From: Beijerinckiaceae bacterium
GTDB lineage: Bacteria > Pseudomonadota > Alphaproteobacteria > Rhizobiales > Beijerinckiaceae
DNA: 64,000 bases
Reading direction: 5' to 3'
Assembly: GCA_947475995.1 (NCBI GenBank)
Contig: CANJNI010000015.1
Location: 1-64,000, forward strand
Shown here: in pieces, positions 18,011 through 27,101 of the stretch
Layout of the letters: each line of letters opens with the position of its first letter
How positions within the stretch are numbered: position 1 is the first letter of the stretch
Notes under the pieces: model-generated
The model's database searches: none
The model's input: the letters and a program-made list of their open reading frames with translations, nothing else
Told to the model about the DNA's origin: nothing
Translations under genes and position numbers: made by a program

Positions 18011-19309
18011 ATGGCGACCGCGCGCGACAATGAAACCCTGACTCGAGTCGGCCCCGGAACCCCGATGGGCGAGCTGATGCGCCGCTACTGGATTCCGGCC
18101 GTCAAATCGTCCGAACTGGTCGCCGGCGGATCGCCGCTGCGCGTCATGCTCCTGTGCGAGCAGCTCATCGCGTTCCGCGACGTGGACGGCAATGTGGGCG
18201 TGATGGATCACCGCTGCCCGCACCGCTGCGCCTCGCTGTTCTTCGGCCGCAACGAGAAGGGCGGATTGCGCTGCGCCTATCATGGATGGCAGTTCGATAC
18301 GTCCGGCCAATGCACCGACATGGCCAATGTGCCGCCGCATCAGGACTTCAAGCACCGCGTCAAGGCCAAGGCTTACCGGACCGCTGAACGTTGCGGGATG
18401 ATCTGGGTCTATATGGGCTCCGGCGAGCCGCCCGCCCTGCCGCCCATCGAGGCCACGATGGTCGAACAGACGCTGGTCAACCACAACATGATCCAGCGCC
18501 ATTGCAACTGGCTTCAGGCGCTCGAAGGCGACATCGACACCTCTCATGTCGACTTCCTGCATGGCGGCCTGCGCACGGCGGAAGTTTACGACAAGAGCGA
18601 TCCGCGCCGTTTCGGCGCCATGCACCGCGCGCCCGAATATGAAGTGCAGGAAACCCCGTGGGGCGCCATGTACGGCGCGTACCGCCCGGCCGAGGAAGGC
18701 GAGACCTACTGGCGCATCGGCCAGTTCATGTTCCCGTTCTGGACGATCACCCCGAGCGGACCTTTCGGCAAGCACATCTATGCGCGCGCCTGGGTGCCGA
18801 TGGACGACACGCACACGATGATCACCGGCTTTGTGAAAAAATCCGGCGTGGTCAATTCGCCCGGCGGACCCTCCATGGGTCTGGTGCTCGGCTTCGATGA
18901 TCGCGAGCCCAACGATTCAAGCTGGTTCGGCCGCTTCCGGCCGCGCACAAACCCCGACAATGATTATTTCATCGACCGCGACGCGCAGCAGGCCAAAAGC
19001 TTCAGCGGCATCACCGGCATCACGCAACAGGACCAGATGGCCACCGAGAGCATGGGGCCGATCACGGATCGCAGCTTCGAGCATCTGGCGCCGAGCGACC
19101 GCATGATCGTCGTTACGCGCCGCCGGCTCTTGTCAGCCGTCAATGCGCTCACCGAGCAATCGGCCGCGCCGCCGGCCTCCAGCCCGACTGATCCTTATCG
19201 GGGCGTGCGCGGCGGCTTCTTCATTGCCCGCAAGGGCCTGAAGCTCAACGAGGTCTATGAACAGCAGATCGAAGTCACAAAAGACACGATGGAGATGAGC
19301 TCGAACTGA
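18011..19309 (+). CDS. Rieske non-heme iron oxygenase, alpha subunit (phthalate 4,5-dioxygenase-like)
   Basis: A 432-residue aromatic-ring oxygenase. The Rieske [2Fe-2S] ligands are in DHRCPHRCASLFFGRN and LRCAYHGWQFD (C-x-H and C-x2-H). The mononuclear Fe2+ site is in LEGDIDTSHVDFLHGG. ATG 18011 follows GAGGAAAC. The shared opening TRVGPGTPMGELMRRYW marks it as the same subfamily as the oxygenase at 54731-56020. No ferredoxin or reductase is adjacent. The next gene encodes a solute-binding protein, so uptake and oxidation of an aromatic acid is a reasonable inference; the substrate cannot be read from the sequence. Confidence 0.9.
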   Translation: MATARDNETLTRVGPGTPMGELMRRYWIPAVKSSELVAGGSPLRVMLLCEQLIAFRDVDGNVGVMDHRCPHRCASLFFGRNEKGGLRCAYHGWQFDTSGQCTDMANVPPHQDFKHRVKAKAYRTAERCGMIWVYMGSGEPPALPPIEATMVEQTLVNHNMIQRHCNWLQALEGDIDTSHVDFLHGGLRTAEVYDKSDPRRFGAMHRAPEYEVQETPWGAMYGAYRPAEEGETYWRIGQFMFPFWTITPSGPFGKHIYARAWVPMDDTHTMITGFVKKSGVVNSPGGPSMGLVLGFDDREPNDSSWFGRFRPRTNPDNDYFIDRDAQQAKSFSGITGITQQDQMATESMGPITDRSFEHLAPSDRMIVVTRRRLLSAVNALTEQSAAPPASSPTDPYRGVRGGFFIARKGLKLNEVYEQQIEVTKDTMEMSSN

Positions 19310-19333
19310 GCCGCCACAACGGGAGGGAATCGC

Positions 19334-20884
19334 ATGACAATGAAAAAGGCCGCACTGGCCGGCGCTCTGTGTGCGCTGCTCACCGGCAGCGCCTACGCCC
19401 AGAAGGCGAAGGACACGGTCCGCATCGCGCAGGCGCAGACCATCGGCTCGCTGGACGCCTATATGGACCCGCGTCCGGAAGTCTATTTTCTCTCGGACGC
19501 CGTATTCGACACGCTCATCACCTATGACGCCGCCGCAAAGGGCTTTGCGCCCCTGCTGGCGAAATCCTGGAAATGGACGGACGAGCGCACGCTGGACATC
19601 GAACTGCGCGACGATGTGACCTGGCACGACGGCAAACCGTTCACCGCAGACGACGTGGTCTATACGGTTTCATGGCTCACCCATCCCGAAACGAAGCTCC
19701 GCTTCGCCAATTATTATTCGTGGATCGCGAAGGTCGAAAAAACAGGCGCGCATGCGGTGCGCCTGACGGCCGACAAGCCGACGCCTTCGGCGCTCGCCAT
19801 GCTGGCCTCGGCCAATGTGATGCCGATCTTTCCCAAGCACATTCATGAAAACATGAAGGACAAGCTCGAATTCGGCCGCGCGCCTGTCGGCACAGGTCCG
19901 TTCCGGGTTCTGTCGCTCGACATCAACAAGGGTCTCGCGCTGACGCGAGCTGAAAAATACCCGCAGGCCAATGCGGCCAAGACAGCCGGCAAGGTCAAGA
20001 ACATCAACGTCATCGCGATTCCGGATTCCGGCACGCGCGGCGCTGAAATGATGGTCGGCAACATCGACCTCATGCGCGACACGCCCATCGACATGGCGGA
20101 AAACCTCGCCTCGCAGCCGAACCTCGCCTCGACCGTCACGTCCCCGCTGGGATCAAGCTACATGCTGATCGACGCAAAGGGCCGCAGCGGCCGCAAGGAA
20201 TTGCAGGACCCGCGTGTGCGCCGCGCGATCATGATGACGGTGAATTCGCCGGACCTGACCAGCATGGTGGTCGGCGTGAAGGCCGCCAAGGACATCGCGC
20301 GCCCCGCCGCCATGTGCAATCGCGCGCAACTGGGTTGCGACTATTCCGCGACACTGCCGCCGTTCGATCTTGCAGGGGCAAAGAAACTTCTCGCCGAAGC
20401 CGGTTATCCCAACGGCTTCGAGACCGAGATCACCGCGCCTTCGGCGCATTCGGGGCGCCTCGGCGAAATCATCGCCGGACGCCTGCGGGAAATCGGCATC
20501 CGGGCAAAGATCGACACGCTCACCTTCGCGGCCTATCGCGACAAGCAGCGGCTCGGCAAGATCGAGATTCTCGTCAACGGCTGGGGCGGCGGCGGCGTGG
20601 CGGATGTGCAGGCGACGCTGGACTTCTTCTTCTCGCCCGGCCCGACGGACTATTTTGGCGTTCCGCGCCTGACGGAACTCGCCAAGCAAAGCGCCGGCGA
20701 GATGGACGATGCAAAACGCCGCGCGCTGGTGAAGGAGATCTTCGATACGATCACCAACATCGCCTACATGGTTCCGATCACCGCGCAGCCCGCCTTCTGG
20801 GTCCATTCGAAAGACGTCGCCCTGTCGGGCGACGTGACATTCTCCGCATGGGGCCTGCAGGCGCACCAGATCAGCTGGAAGTGA
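19334..20884 (+). CDS. ABC transporter substrate-binding protein, family 5 (SBP_bac_5)
   Basis: A 516-residue periplasmic binding protein of the dipeptide/oligopeptide/nickel class. The signal peptide ends GSAYAQKAK. The mature protein has the family pattern LLAKSWKWTDERTLDIELRD, VTWHDGKPFTADDVVYTVSW, GRAPVGTGPFRV and a C-terminal LAKQSAGEMDDAKR. A strong GGGAGGG site precedes the ATG. No permease or ATPase genes follow, so it must work with membrane components encoded elsewhere. It lies 24 bases after the Rieske gene, probably in the same transcript. Confidence 0.92.
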   Translation: MTMKKAALAGALCALLTGSAYAQKAKDTVRIAQAQTIGSLDAYMDPRPEVYFLSDAVFDTLITYDAAAKGFAPLLAKSWKWTDERTLDIELRDDVTWHDGKPFTADDVVYTVSWLTHPETKLRFANYYSWIAKVEKTGAHAVRLTADKPTPSALAMLASANVMPIFPKHIHENMKDKLEFGRAPVGTGPFRVLSLDINKGLALTRAEKYPQANAAKTAGKVKNINVIAIPDSGTRGAEMMVGNIDLMRDTPIDMAENLASQPNLASTVTSPLGSSYMLIDAKGRSGRKELQDPRVRRAIMMTVNSPDLTSMVVGVKAAKDIARPAAMCNRAQLGCDYSATLPPFDLAGAKKLLAEAGYPNGFETEITAPSAHSGRLGEIIAGRLREIGIRAKIDTLTFAAYRDKQRLGKIEILVNGWGGGGVADVQATLDFFFSPGPTDYFGVPRLTELAKQSAGEMDDAKRRALVKEIFDTITNIAYMVPITAQPAFWVHSKDVALSGDVTFSAWGLQAHQISWK

Positions 20885-20990
20885 CGCGAAGCCCCTCGTG
20901 CTTCGAGACGCCGCATGGCGGGCGAAGCAATCCATTTTCGTAAGTTGGATTGCTTCGTCGCTTCGCTCCTCGCAATGACGGATTCGCCGT
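20885..20990. repeat. Palindromic intergenic repeat (REP/RPE-like) between convergent genes
   Basis: This element fills the whole gap between two convergent genes. CGAAGCAATCCA (20923-20934) and TGGATTGCTTCG (20946-20957) form a perfect 12-bp stem. Read on the minus strand it begins CGTCATTGCGAGGAGCGAAG, which I recognise as the start of a widespread interspersed repeat of Bradyrhizobium-type and other alphaproteobacterial genomes; its chance translation RHCEERSDEAIQ is common in annotations. It may act as a bidirectional transcription stop. Copy number in this genome cannot be judged from one window. Confidence 0.8.
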
Positions 20991-22082
20991 TTACCTCGGC
21001 ATATTCTTCGCATAGGCGTGGATGAACTCGCGCATCTGCGGCGTCACGGTCAGGGCCTTGCGGACCTGATCGTTCACGGTCGAGTCCATGATGTATTCCG
21101 GCACGAAGCCGAAGGTCTTCATGCACTCGTCCTGATAGTCCTTGTCATTGCTCATGGCGGCGATCGCCTTGCGGATCGAGTCGATGCTCGCCTGCGGGGC
21201 GTTCGGCGGCATCACGATCATGCGCTGCATGGCGCCGTTGAGGGCGATGATGGTCCGGTAGGCGTCCCACAATTCGCCCTTCGGCTCCTCGCCTTTGATC
21301 TTCTTGTAAAGCTCGTGATACGGCAGCAGATCGACGCCTTCCATCTGCTTGGGCACGCGGAAGCTCACGCCATTGTAGCCAGGATCGTAGAACAGCCCTA
21401 TGGCCTCGCCCTTGGCGACGAACTGCGGTTCGATGATCCCCCGATAGGACGGCGGCGATTCCGAATAGAGGTTGATCTCGCCCTGCTGCAGCGCGAGCCG
21501 CGCGCCCTGGCTGCCCTTGTAGCCGGTGACATATTTAAACTTCACGCCCAGCATATCCATCGTCAGGCGCAGCAGGATGTCTTTCGCATTGTCGACCCCG
21601 AGGCCGCCGACGATGACGCCTTCCGCCCTGGCGAGATCGACCGCGTTCTTCAGTCCGGGCTTGATGTCGGTGCGGGCGAAATAGACGCTCGTGCCGGGTT
21701 GGTAGGCAACGAATTCATATGTCTTGAAATCCACCGGGCGCGGCGTCGCATCGCTGGCCGACTGCCAGGCTGCGCCGGTCAGATAGCCGACGACCGTGCC
21801 GTCCTTGGGGGCGATCTCGCCGAGGAACTTGGTGCCGATCAGCCCGCCCGCGCCGTCCATGTTCTGCACGATGACGTTGGGCGCGCCGTCCACATAGCGC
21901 GCCAGATGCCGCGCGAAGAGTCGCCCCTCGACATCGGTCGGGCCGCCGGCGGCATAATTCACCAGAACGGTCAGCCGCTTGTTCTTGTAGAAAGCATCCT
22001 GTGCATGCGCCGTCGGCGCAACAGCCGCCAGGGAACCTGCGGCAAGGGCGGCAAGCGCGCCGCGACGCGTCCATTTCAACAT
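20991..22082 (-). CDS. Tripartite tricarboxylate transporter (TctC/Bug-family) substrate-binding protein
   Basis: A 363-residue periplasmic binding protein. The N-terminus has twin arginines (KWTRRGALAALAAGSL) and a signal end at TAHAQDAFY. Bug-family signatures are RLTVLVNYAAGGPTDVEGR, VIVQNMDGAGGLIGTKFL and GYLTGAAWQSA. The TctA/TctB membrane partners are not nearby. Proteins of this family bind carboxylates, including aromatic acids, so its position next to the Rieske/SBP pair is suggestive only. Confidence 0.9.
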   Translation of the reverse strand: MLKWTRRGALAALAAGSLAAVAPTAHAQDAFYKNKRLTVLVNYAAGGPTDVEGRLFARHLARYVDGAPNVIVQNMDGAGGLIGTKFLGEIAPKDGTVVGYLTGAAWQSASDATPRPVDFKTYEFVAYQPGTSVYFARTDIKPGLKNAVDLARAEGVIVGGLGVDNAKDILLRLTMDMLGVKFKYVTGYKGSQGARLALQQGEINLYSESPPSYRGIIEPQFVAKGEAIGLFYDPGYNGVSFRVPKQMEGVDLLPYHELYKKIKGEEPKGELWDAYRTIIALNGAMQRMIVMPPNAPQASIDSIRKAIAAMSNDKDYQDECMKTFGFVPEYIMDSTVNDQVRKALTVTPQMREFIHAYAKNMPR

Positions 22083-22099
22083 TGATTCCTCCAGAATGA

Positions 22100-22600
22100 T
22101 CAGTTCTTTTTCGGCTTCTTTTTCGGCGCGGCCGGCGCCTTCTTCTGCGCGGCCGCGACGGACTCAAATTCCCTGATGACGGTCTGAAGTTCCGGCTCCG
22201 CAACGGCTTCCGCCGCCTCGGTGATCCGGAACCATTGTGTCGTGCGCTGGTCCTTTTCGGGCCAGGATTTCCGCTGCTTCTCAACCAGCATCGGGAACAC
22301 CTGCACCCGGCAAAGCACCGTCGCGCCGTTCTTCAATCGCTTCTGGTAATGATAGGCCCCGAGCGATTTCTTGTCGATCTTGCCGACAAGGCCCGCCTCC
22401 TCCATCGCCTCGCGGGCGGCGGCCGAGTGCGGTTTCTTGCTCTTCATCGGCCAGCCCTTGGGCAGAACCCAGCGGCGCGTCTCGCGCGAGGAGACCAGCA
22501 GGATCTCCAGTCCGTCGCGAAACCGGTACGGCAGCGCCGCATATTGCACGCGCGCTTCATCAACGACCGATGCGCTCTTGAGTCCCGCACCGGCGCTCAT
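22100..22600 (-). CDS. NUDIX hydrolase (diphosphoinositol polyphosphate phosphohydrolase-like)
   Basis: A 166-residue NUDIX enzyme cleaving nucleoside or polyphosphate diphosphates. The NUDIX box is GWPMKSKKPHSAAAREAMEEAGL; the first glutamate position of the classical motif is a lysine, while the REx2EE core metal ligands are kept. The tail is Lys/Pro/Ala-rich (PAAPKKKPKKN). ATG 22600 is preferred because the longer frame runs into the phosphate transporter gene. The start lies 2 bases from the transporter stop, implying co-transcription with the phosphate genes. Confidence 0.9.
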   Translation of the reverse strand: MSAGAGLKSASVVDEARVQYAALPYRFRDGLEILLVSSRETRRWVLPKGWPMKSKKPHSAAAREAMEEAGLVGKIDKKSLGAYHYQKRLKNGATVLCRVQVFPMLVEKQRKSWPEKDQRTTQWFRITEAAEAVAEPELQTVIREFESVAAAQKKAPAAPKKKPKKN

Positions 22601-22601
22601 C

Positions 22602-23606
22602 TCAGCCTCCCAGTCCGGAGAGCCAGTAGAACAGGGCCGCAATGATGGCCGAAGCCGGAATGGTGATGAACCATGCCATCACGATGCTGCGCGCCACGCT
22701 CCAGCGCACCGCCGACACGCGCCGCGCAGCGCCGACGCCGATGATCGCGCCCGTGATCGTATGCGTGGTCGAGACCGGCACGCCCAGATAGGTGGCCATG
22801 AACAGCGTGATGGCCCCGCCGGTTTCGGCGCAGAACCCCTGCATGGGAGTCAGCCGCGTGATGCGCGATCCCATCGTGTGGACGATGCGCCAGCCGCCGA
22901 ACAATGTGCCGAGTCCCATCGCGGCCTGACAGCTGATCACCACCCAGAACGGCACATGGAAGCCGCCCTCCAGCATGCCCTGCGAATAGAGCAGCACCGC
23001 AATGATGCCCATCGTCTTCTGCGCGTCATTGCCGCCGTGACCAAGCGAATAGAGCGAGGCCGAAACGAATTGCAGGATGCGGAACGTGCTGTCGACCGCC
23101 ATGGGCGTTGAGCGCACGAAGATCCACGCCACCGCCAGCACCAGCAGGAGCGCGATGGAAAAGCCGACGACCGGCGACAGGAAAATGGCGAATGTGGTTT
23201 TCAGGACGCCCGACCAGACGATCACCGGAAGCCCCGACTTGGCGAGCCCGGCGCCCACGAGCCCTCCGATCAGCGCGTGCGAACTGGACGACGGAATGCC
23301 CGCCACCCATGTGACCACGTTCCACGTAATCGCCCCCATCAGGGCGCCGAAGATCACGCGCGCGTCGACCGCCGAGGCCGCGATGATGCCGGTGCCGACG
23401 GTCTGCGCCACATGCAGGCCGAAAAACAGGAAGGCGATGAAGTTGAAGAACGCCGCCCAGAAGACCGCATATTTCGGCGGCAACACGCGGGTCGAGACGA
23501 TTGTGGCGATCGAGTTGGCCGCATCGTGCAGTCCGTTCAGGAAATCGAACAGAAGCGCGACGCCTATGAGGCCGATCAGCAGCGGAAAGGCGATTTGCGC
23601 ATCCAC
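22602..23606 (-). CDS. pit: PiT-family inorganic phosphate transporter
   Basis: A 334-residue low-affinity phosphate/metal symporter. The two internally repeated signature segments are visible: FLNGLHDAANSIATIVSTRVL at the N-terminus and LYSLGHGGNDAQKTMGII in the C-terminal half, with about nine or ten hydrophobic helices. The start is GTG at 23606, preceded by GAGG. It lies 9 bases after the DUF47 gene, the usual accessory partner, and just before the NUDIX gene. Confidence 0.95.
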   Translation of the reverse strand: MDAQIAFPLLIGLIGVALLFDFLNGLHDAANSIATIVSTRVLPPKYAVFWAAFFNFIAFLFFGLHVAQTVGTGIIAASAVDARVIFGALMGAITWNVVTWVAGIPSSSSHALIGGLVGAGLAKSGLPVIVWSGVLKTTFAIFLSPVVGFSIALLLVLAVAWIFVRSTPMAVDSTFRILQFVSASLYSLGHGGNDAQKTMGIIAVLLYSQGMLEGGFHVPFWVVISCQAAMGLGTLFGGWRIVHTMGSRITRLTPMQGFCAETGGAITLFMATYLGVPVSTTHTITGAIIGVGAARRVSAVRWSVARSIVMAWFITIPASAIIAALFYWLSGLGG

Positions 23607-23615
23607 CGGGCGGCC

Positions 23616-24260
23616 TCAGAGATTCTCGATGAGAATGCCGTTGACCTTGTTGGCCACATCCTCGAACCGGTCCACGATTTTTTCCAGATGCCCGTAGATC
23701 TCGCTCCCGACGATGAACGCCATCACGTCCGACGAGCGATGATCGAGAAACAATTGCTTGATTCCCTTGTCGTGCAGCTCATCCGACTGTTCCTCAAGCT
23801 TGCGGATGTCTTCGGTCAGCGTCCCCAGCCGTCCGGTTTCCTTGCGCATGACGTGAAGCAGGCCCACCATTTCGGCGGTCTTGCGTGCGGCCTGCACGGT
23901 GACGTCGCCGAGTTCGCGCATCTGGGGCTCGAACGTCTTCACCTCGAACAAGGTGATCGCCTTGGCGGTCTGGCGCATCTGGTCGATGGAATCGTCCATC
24001 GAGGCGATGAGGTCCTTGATGTCGCTGCGGTCGAACGGCGTTATGAAACTGCGGCGCACCGCCTGCATCACCTGCCCGGCGACCATGTCGGCCTCGTGTT
24101 CGAGGCGCATCACGTCGGCGCAATGCTTCGCAACGCTGTCGCCGCCCTGAAGCAGCGCCTGCATGGCTTCCGCACCAGCGACCAGCACACGGGCGTGATT
24201 TTCGAAGAGATCGAAAAAACGATCTTCCTTCGGCATCATGGCCTGAAACCAACCCAGCAT
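23616..24260 (-). CDS. DUF47 / PhoU-like phosphate transport accessory protein
   Basis: A 214-residue all-helical cytoplasmic protein of the TIGR00153 family, related to PhoU. Recognisable stretches include MPKEDRFFDLFENHARVLV, MRLEHEADMVAGQVMQAVRR and RSFITPFDRSDIKDLIASMDD. Members are almost always coded next to a PiT transporter, as here, and are thought to control its activity. The gene begins a pit operon on the minus strand. Confidence 0.95.
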   Translation of the reverse strand: MLGWFQAMMPKEDRFFDLFENHARVLVAGAEAMQALLQGGDSVAKHCADVMRLEHEADMVAGQVMQAVRRSFITPFDRSDIKDLIASMDDSIDQMRQTAKAITLFEVKTFEPQMRELGDVTVQAARKTAEMVGLLHVMRKETGRLGTLTEDIRKLEEQSDELHDKGIKQLFLDHRSSDVMAFIVGSEIYGHLEKIVDRFEDVANKVNGILIENL

Positions 24261-24312
24261 CCCGCTTTCCCTTTTTCTTGCGCGCCAGCCTCGCGAATGA
24301 GTCGCCCGCAGT

Positions 24313-25080
24313 CTACTCCCCGGCGGCCTCCGGTAAAATCAACCCTTCGGGCTTGACCACAGCCGCAAATCGCGCGCTTCCGGGCGGAAGGCTGGCAATT
24401 TCGGCGATGAGCTTTTTCACGATGGCGTCCGCGAAAGTCTCGTAATTGCGGGCCGTCACCATGAAGGCGCCATCTCCGCCGATCACGAAACGCTCGAAAT
24501 AGGAATCCAGTCCCGGCTCCACTGACAAAATCGGCAGGCCGTTGATCGTCGCGCCCTGGCGCACGGCGTCGTCCCGCGCCGCAACCGGCGAACGTCCGCT
24601 ATTGTTGCTTCCATCACCCGAAACGTCGATCACGCGCCGGTCGCCCTGATGCGGGCTCTTGGGAAACAGCGCCATTCCGTAGTCGATAGCGCCGCTGATC
24701 GAAGTGCCGCCGCCGTAAAGCTGGCGCTCGGTCGCCGCGATGGCCTTCGCCACCTCCTCGGCCGTCACCTCATCCTTGATGATCATCCACGGAACGACGG
24801 GGCGTTGCAGGAAAGCGCCGGTCCACTGGAACATCGTCACCGCGATGGCCTGATGCTGGCCCGACAGAATGGCGCGCAGCACCTGAATGTTCCGGAAGGC
24901 GGCCGCATAACCGTCGCGCTGAAGATCGAACCGCCGCTGGCTGACGCTGCCCGAGGCGTCCACCGCCAGCACCAGCAGAAGATCGACCTGTTCGGCCCGC
25001 GCCGGTTGGGCTGAGGGAGCCGCAGCCCAAAGACCCATCAGGCAGGCAAACAGCCGCACTACGCGCATCGTCATCCGCAT
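24313..25080 (-). CDS. DUF1194 von Willebrand factor A domain protein, exported
   Basis: A 255-residue protein with a signal peptide ending PARAEQVD. A VWA domain follows with the metal-ion site DASGSVSQRRF near the mature N-terminus, the conserved threonine/serine region GGTSISGAIDYGM, and VIDVSGDGSNNSG. This is DUF1194, a family of secreted alphaproteobacterial proteins without known function. Start: ATG 25080 gives the best signal peptide; the frame extends upstream to 25113. Confidence 0.88.
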   Translation of the reverse strand: MRMTMRVVRLFACLMGLWAAAPSAQPARAEQVDLLLVLAVDASGSVSQRRFDLQRDGYAAAFRNIQVLRAILSGQHQAIAVTMFQWTGAFLQRPVVPWMIIKDEVTAEEVAKAIAATERQLYGGGTSISGAIDYGMALFPKSPHQGDRRVIDVSGDGSNNSGRSPVAARDDAVRQGATINGLPILSVEPGLDSYFERFVIGGDGAFMVTARNYETFADAIVKKLIAEIASLPPGSARFAAVVKPEGLILPEAAGE

Positions 25081-25155
25081 GATCCGCTCCCGTCGGGGCT
25101 GTCGAGGCCCCATCAGGCAAACTAGCAGCCCTTCGGCGGCGCGCCAGTCACGGTT

Positions 25156-26982
25156 TCAGCCTTCCAGTTGCTCGCGCAGCATTTCGAGTTCCAGCCATTG
25201 TTCTTCGGCCTGCGCCAGCTCCTTCCCGGCCTGCGCGAAGGCTGCCGAAATGCGCGCGAACGTCACCTGATCCTTGGCGTAAAGCTCCGGATCGTCGAGG
25301 CGCTTCTGCAATTTCGCCATTTGCTCCTGCAGATCGGCCATTCTGGCCGGGAGCGTTTCGAGCGCATGTTTCTGCTTGAAGGAGAGCTTGCCCTTGCGGG
25401 CCGGGGCTGCCGCAGGCGTTGGCGCAGCCGGCGCGGGGCGCATTTCCGCGCCCTTCTGGGGAATCATCTTGCGAGAAGCGCCTGAACCCACGCCCTGCCC
25501 GCGCTGGGACACCATGTCCGAATAGCCGCCCGCATATTCCTGCCACCTGCCGTCGCCTTCCGAGACGATGACGGAGGTCGAGACGCGGTCGAGAAAGTCA
25601 CGATCATGGCTTACGACAATCACGGTGCCGGGATAATCGGTCAGCATTTCCTGAAGAAGGTCGAGCGTTTCGAGATCGAGATCGTTGGTCGGCTCGTCCA
25701 GCACCATCAGGTTGGACGGCAGCGCCAGCGCGCGGGCCAGCGTCAACCGACCCCGCTCTCCGCCCGACAGCTTGCCGACCGGCGTGCGCGCCTGATCGGG
25801 CGTGAACAGAAAGTCCTTCATGTAGCCGATGACGTGCTTGCGCTCGCCATTCACATCGACGAAATCGCTGCCCCCGCCGGTCAGCGCATCGCGCAGGATC
25901 GTGTCGGGATGCAGCGACATGCGCTTCTGGTCGAGGCTGGCCAGTTCCACATTCGCCCCGATCCGGATGGTCCCCTCGTCCGGCTCAAGCTTGCCGGTGA
26001 GCAGATTGATCAACGTCGTCTTTCCCGCGCCGTTCTGGCCCACGATGCCGATCCGGTCGCCGCGCAGCACACGGATCGAGAAGTCTCGCACGATGGGGCG
26101 ATCTTCATAGGACTTTGAAATCCGCTCGGCCTCGATCACCAGCTTGCCGGAGAGCTTGCCTTCCGTGACGGTCATCTTCACGTCGCCGACGACGCGCCGC
26201 GCCTCGCGATATTCCTTGCGCAGGTCGCCGAGCCGCGCCATGCGGCCCATGTTGCGCTTGCGGCGGGCCGAGACGCCGTAGCGAACCCAATGCTCCTCGT
26301 TGACGATCTGGCGCGCCAGCTTGTGATGCGCCAGTTCTTCCTCTTCGAGCACCTGGTCGCGCCACGCCTCGAACTGCCCGAAGCCCCGGTCAAGCCGCCG
26401 CGTCTTGCCGCGATCCAGCCAGACGGTGGCGCGCGAGAGCGTTTGCAGGAAGCGCCTGTCATGGCTGATGAGGACGAGCGCCGAGCGCAGGCTGTTCAGT
26501 TCCGATTCCAGCCATTCGATGGCCGGCAGGTCGAGATGGTTGGTGGGCTCGTCGAGCAGCAGGATGTCGGGTTCGGGCGCCAGCACCCGCGCCAGCGCGG
26601 CCCGGCGCTGCTCGCCGCCCGACAGATGCGCCGGATGCTCGTCGCCCGTCAGCCCAAGCTGTTCAAGCAGATAGCGGCAGCGATAATCCTCGTCGTTGGG
26701 GCCAAGCCCGGCCTCCACATAGGCCAGCACAGTCTCGAAGCCCGACAGGTCAGGCTCCTGCGGCAGATACCGGACGGTCGCATCCGGCTGGAAAAAGCGG
26801 GTGCCGGAATCCTTCTCAAGCTCCCCTGCCGCGATGCGCAGCAGCGTCGATTTGCCCGAGCCGTTGCGGCCCACCAGCGCCAGCCGCTCGCCGGGCGCGA
26901 CCGTGATGTCCGCCCCCTCCAGCAAAGGCTTGCCGCCGAGCGTCAGGTGAATGTCTTGCAGATAGAGAAGCGGCGGAGCCAT
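25156..26982 (-). CDS. ABC-F family ATPase (Uup-like)
   Basis: A 608-residue soluble protein with two ABC ATPase domains and no membrane segment. Domain 1 has Walker A LVGRNGSGKSTLLRI, signature LSGGEQRRAALAR and Walker B DILLLDEPTNHLD. Domain 2 has IVGQNGAGKTTLINL, LSGGERGRLTLARAL and LMVLDEPTNDLD. Between them is the ABC-F linker. A C-terminal Pro/Ala-rich linker leads to a coiled coil (LQEQMAKLQKRLDDPELYAK), as in Uup, which binds DNA or ribosomes. The subfamily is assigned from this C-terminal coil. Confidence 0.93.
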   Translation of the reverse strand: MAPPLLYLQDIHLTLGGKPLLEGADITVAPGERLALVGRNGSGKSTLLRIAAGELEKDSGTRFFQPDATVRYLPQEPDLSGFETVLAYVEAGLGPNDEDYRCRYLLEQLGLTGDEHPAHLSGGEQRRAALARVLAPEPDILLLDEPTNHLDLPAIEWLESELNSLRSALVLISHDRRFLQTLSRATVWLDRGKTRRLDRGFGQFEAWRDQVLEEEELAHHKLARQIVNEEHWVRYGVSARRKRNMGRMARLGDLRKEYREARRVVGDVKMTVTEGKLSGKLVIEAERISKSYEDRPIVRDFSIRVLRGDRIGIVGQNGAGKTTLINLLTGKLEPDEGTIRIGANVELASLDQKRMSLHPDTILRDALTGGGSDFVDVNGERKHVIGYMKDFLFTPDQARTPVGKLSGGERGRLTLARALALPSNLMVLDEPTNDLDLETLDLLQEMLTDYPGTVIVVSHDRDFLDRVSTSVIVSEGDGRWQEYAGGYSDMVSQRGQGVGSGASRKMIPQKGAEMRPAPAAPTPAAAPARKGKLSFKQKHALETLPARMADLQEQMAKLQKRLDDPELYAKDQVTFARISAAFAQAGKELAQAEEQWLELEMLREQLEG

Positions 26983-27101
26983 GAGTTTACGCAGACCTTT
27001 GAGTGAGGCCTGCTGATAGACGGTTTTGGCCGGGAGGACAAAGGCCGGCGGAACGCCGCCCGATTGCGGCTGTTGCTTCTTGCAGCAACCCGGAGCCTCC
27101 C

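Noticed and set aside
20764-21126. A 120-codon frame crossing the intergenic repeat
   Set aside because: It contains the well-known chance translation of the repeat (RSEATKQS-like) and overlaps the ends of two real genes.
26983-27101. Hairpin GTTGCT...AGCAAC before the oxidase peptide as a terminator or riboswitch
   Set aside because: The stem is only 6 bp with no T-run, too weak to support a call.
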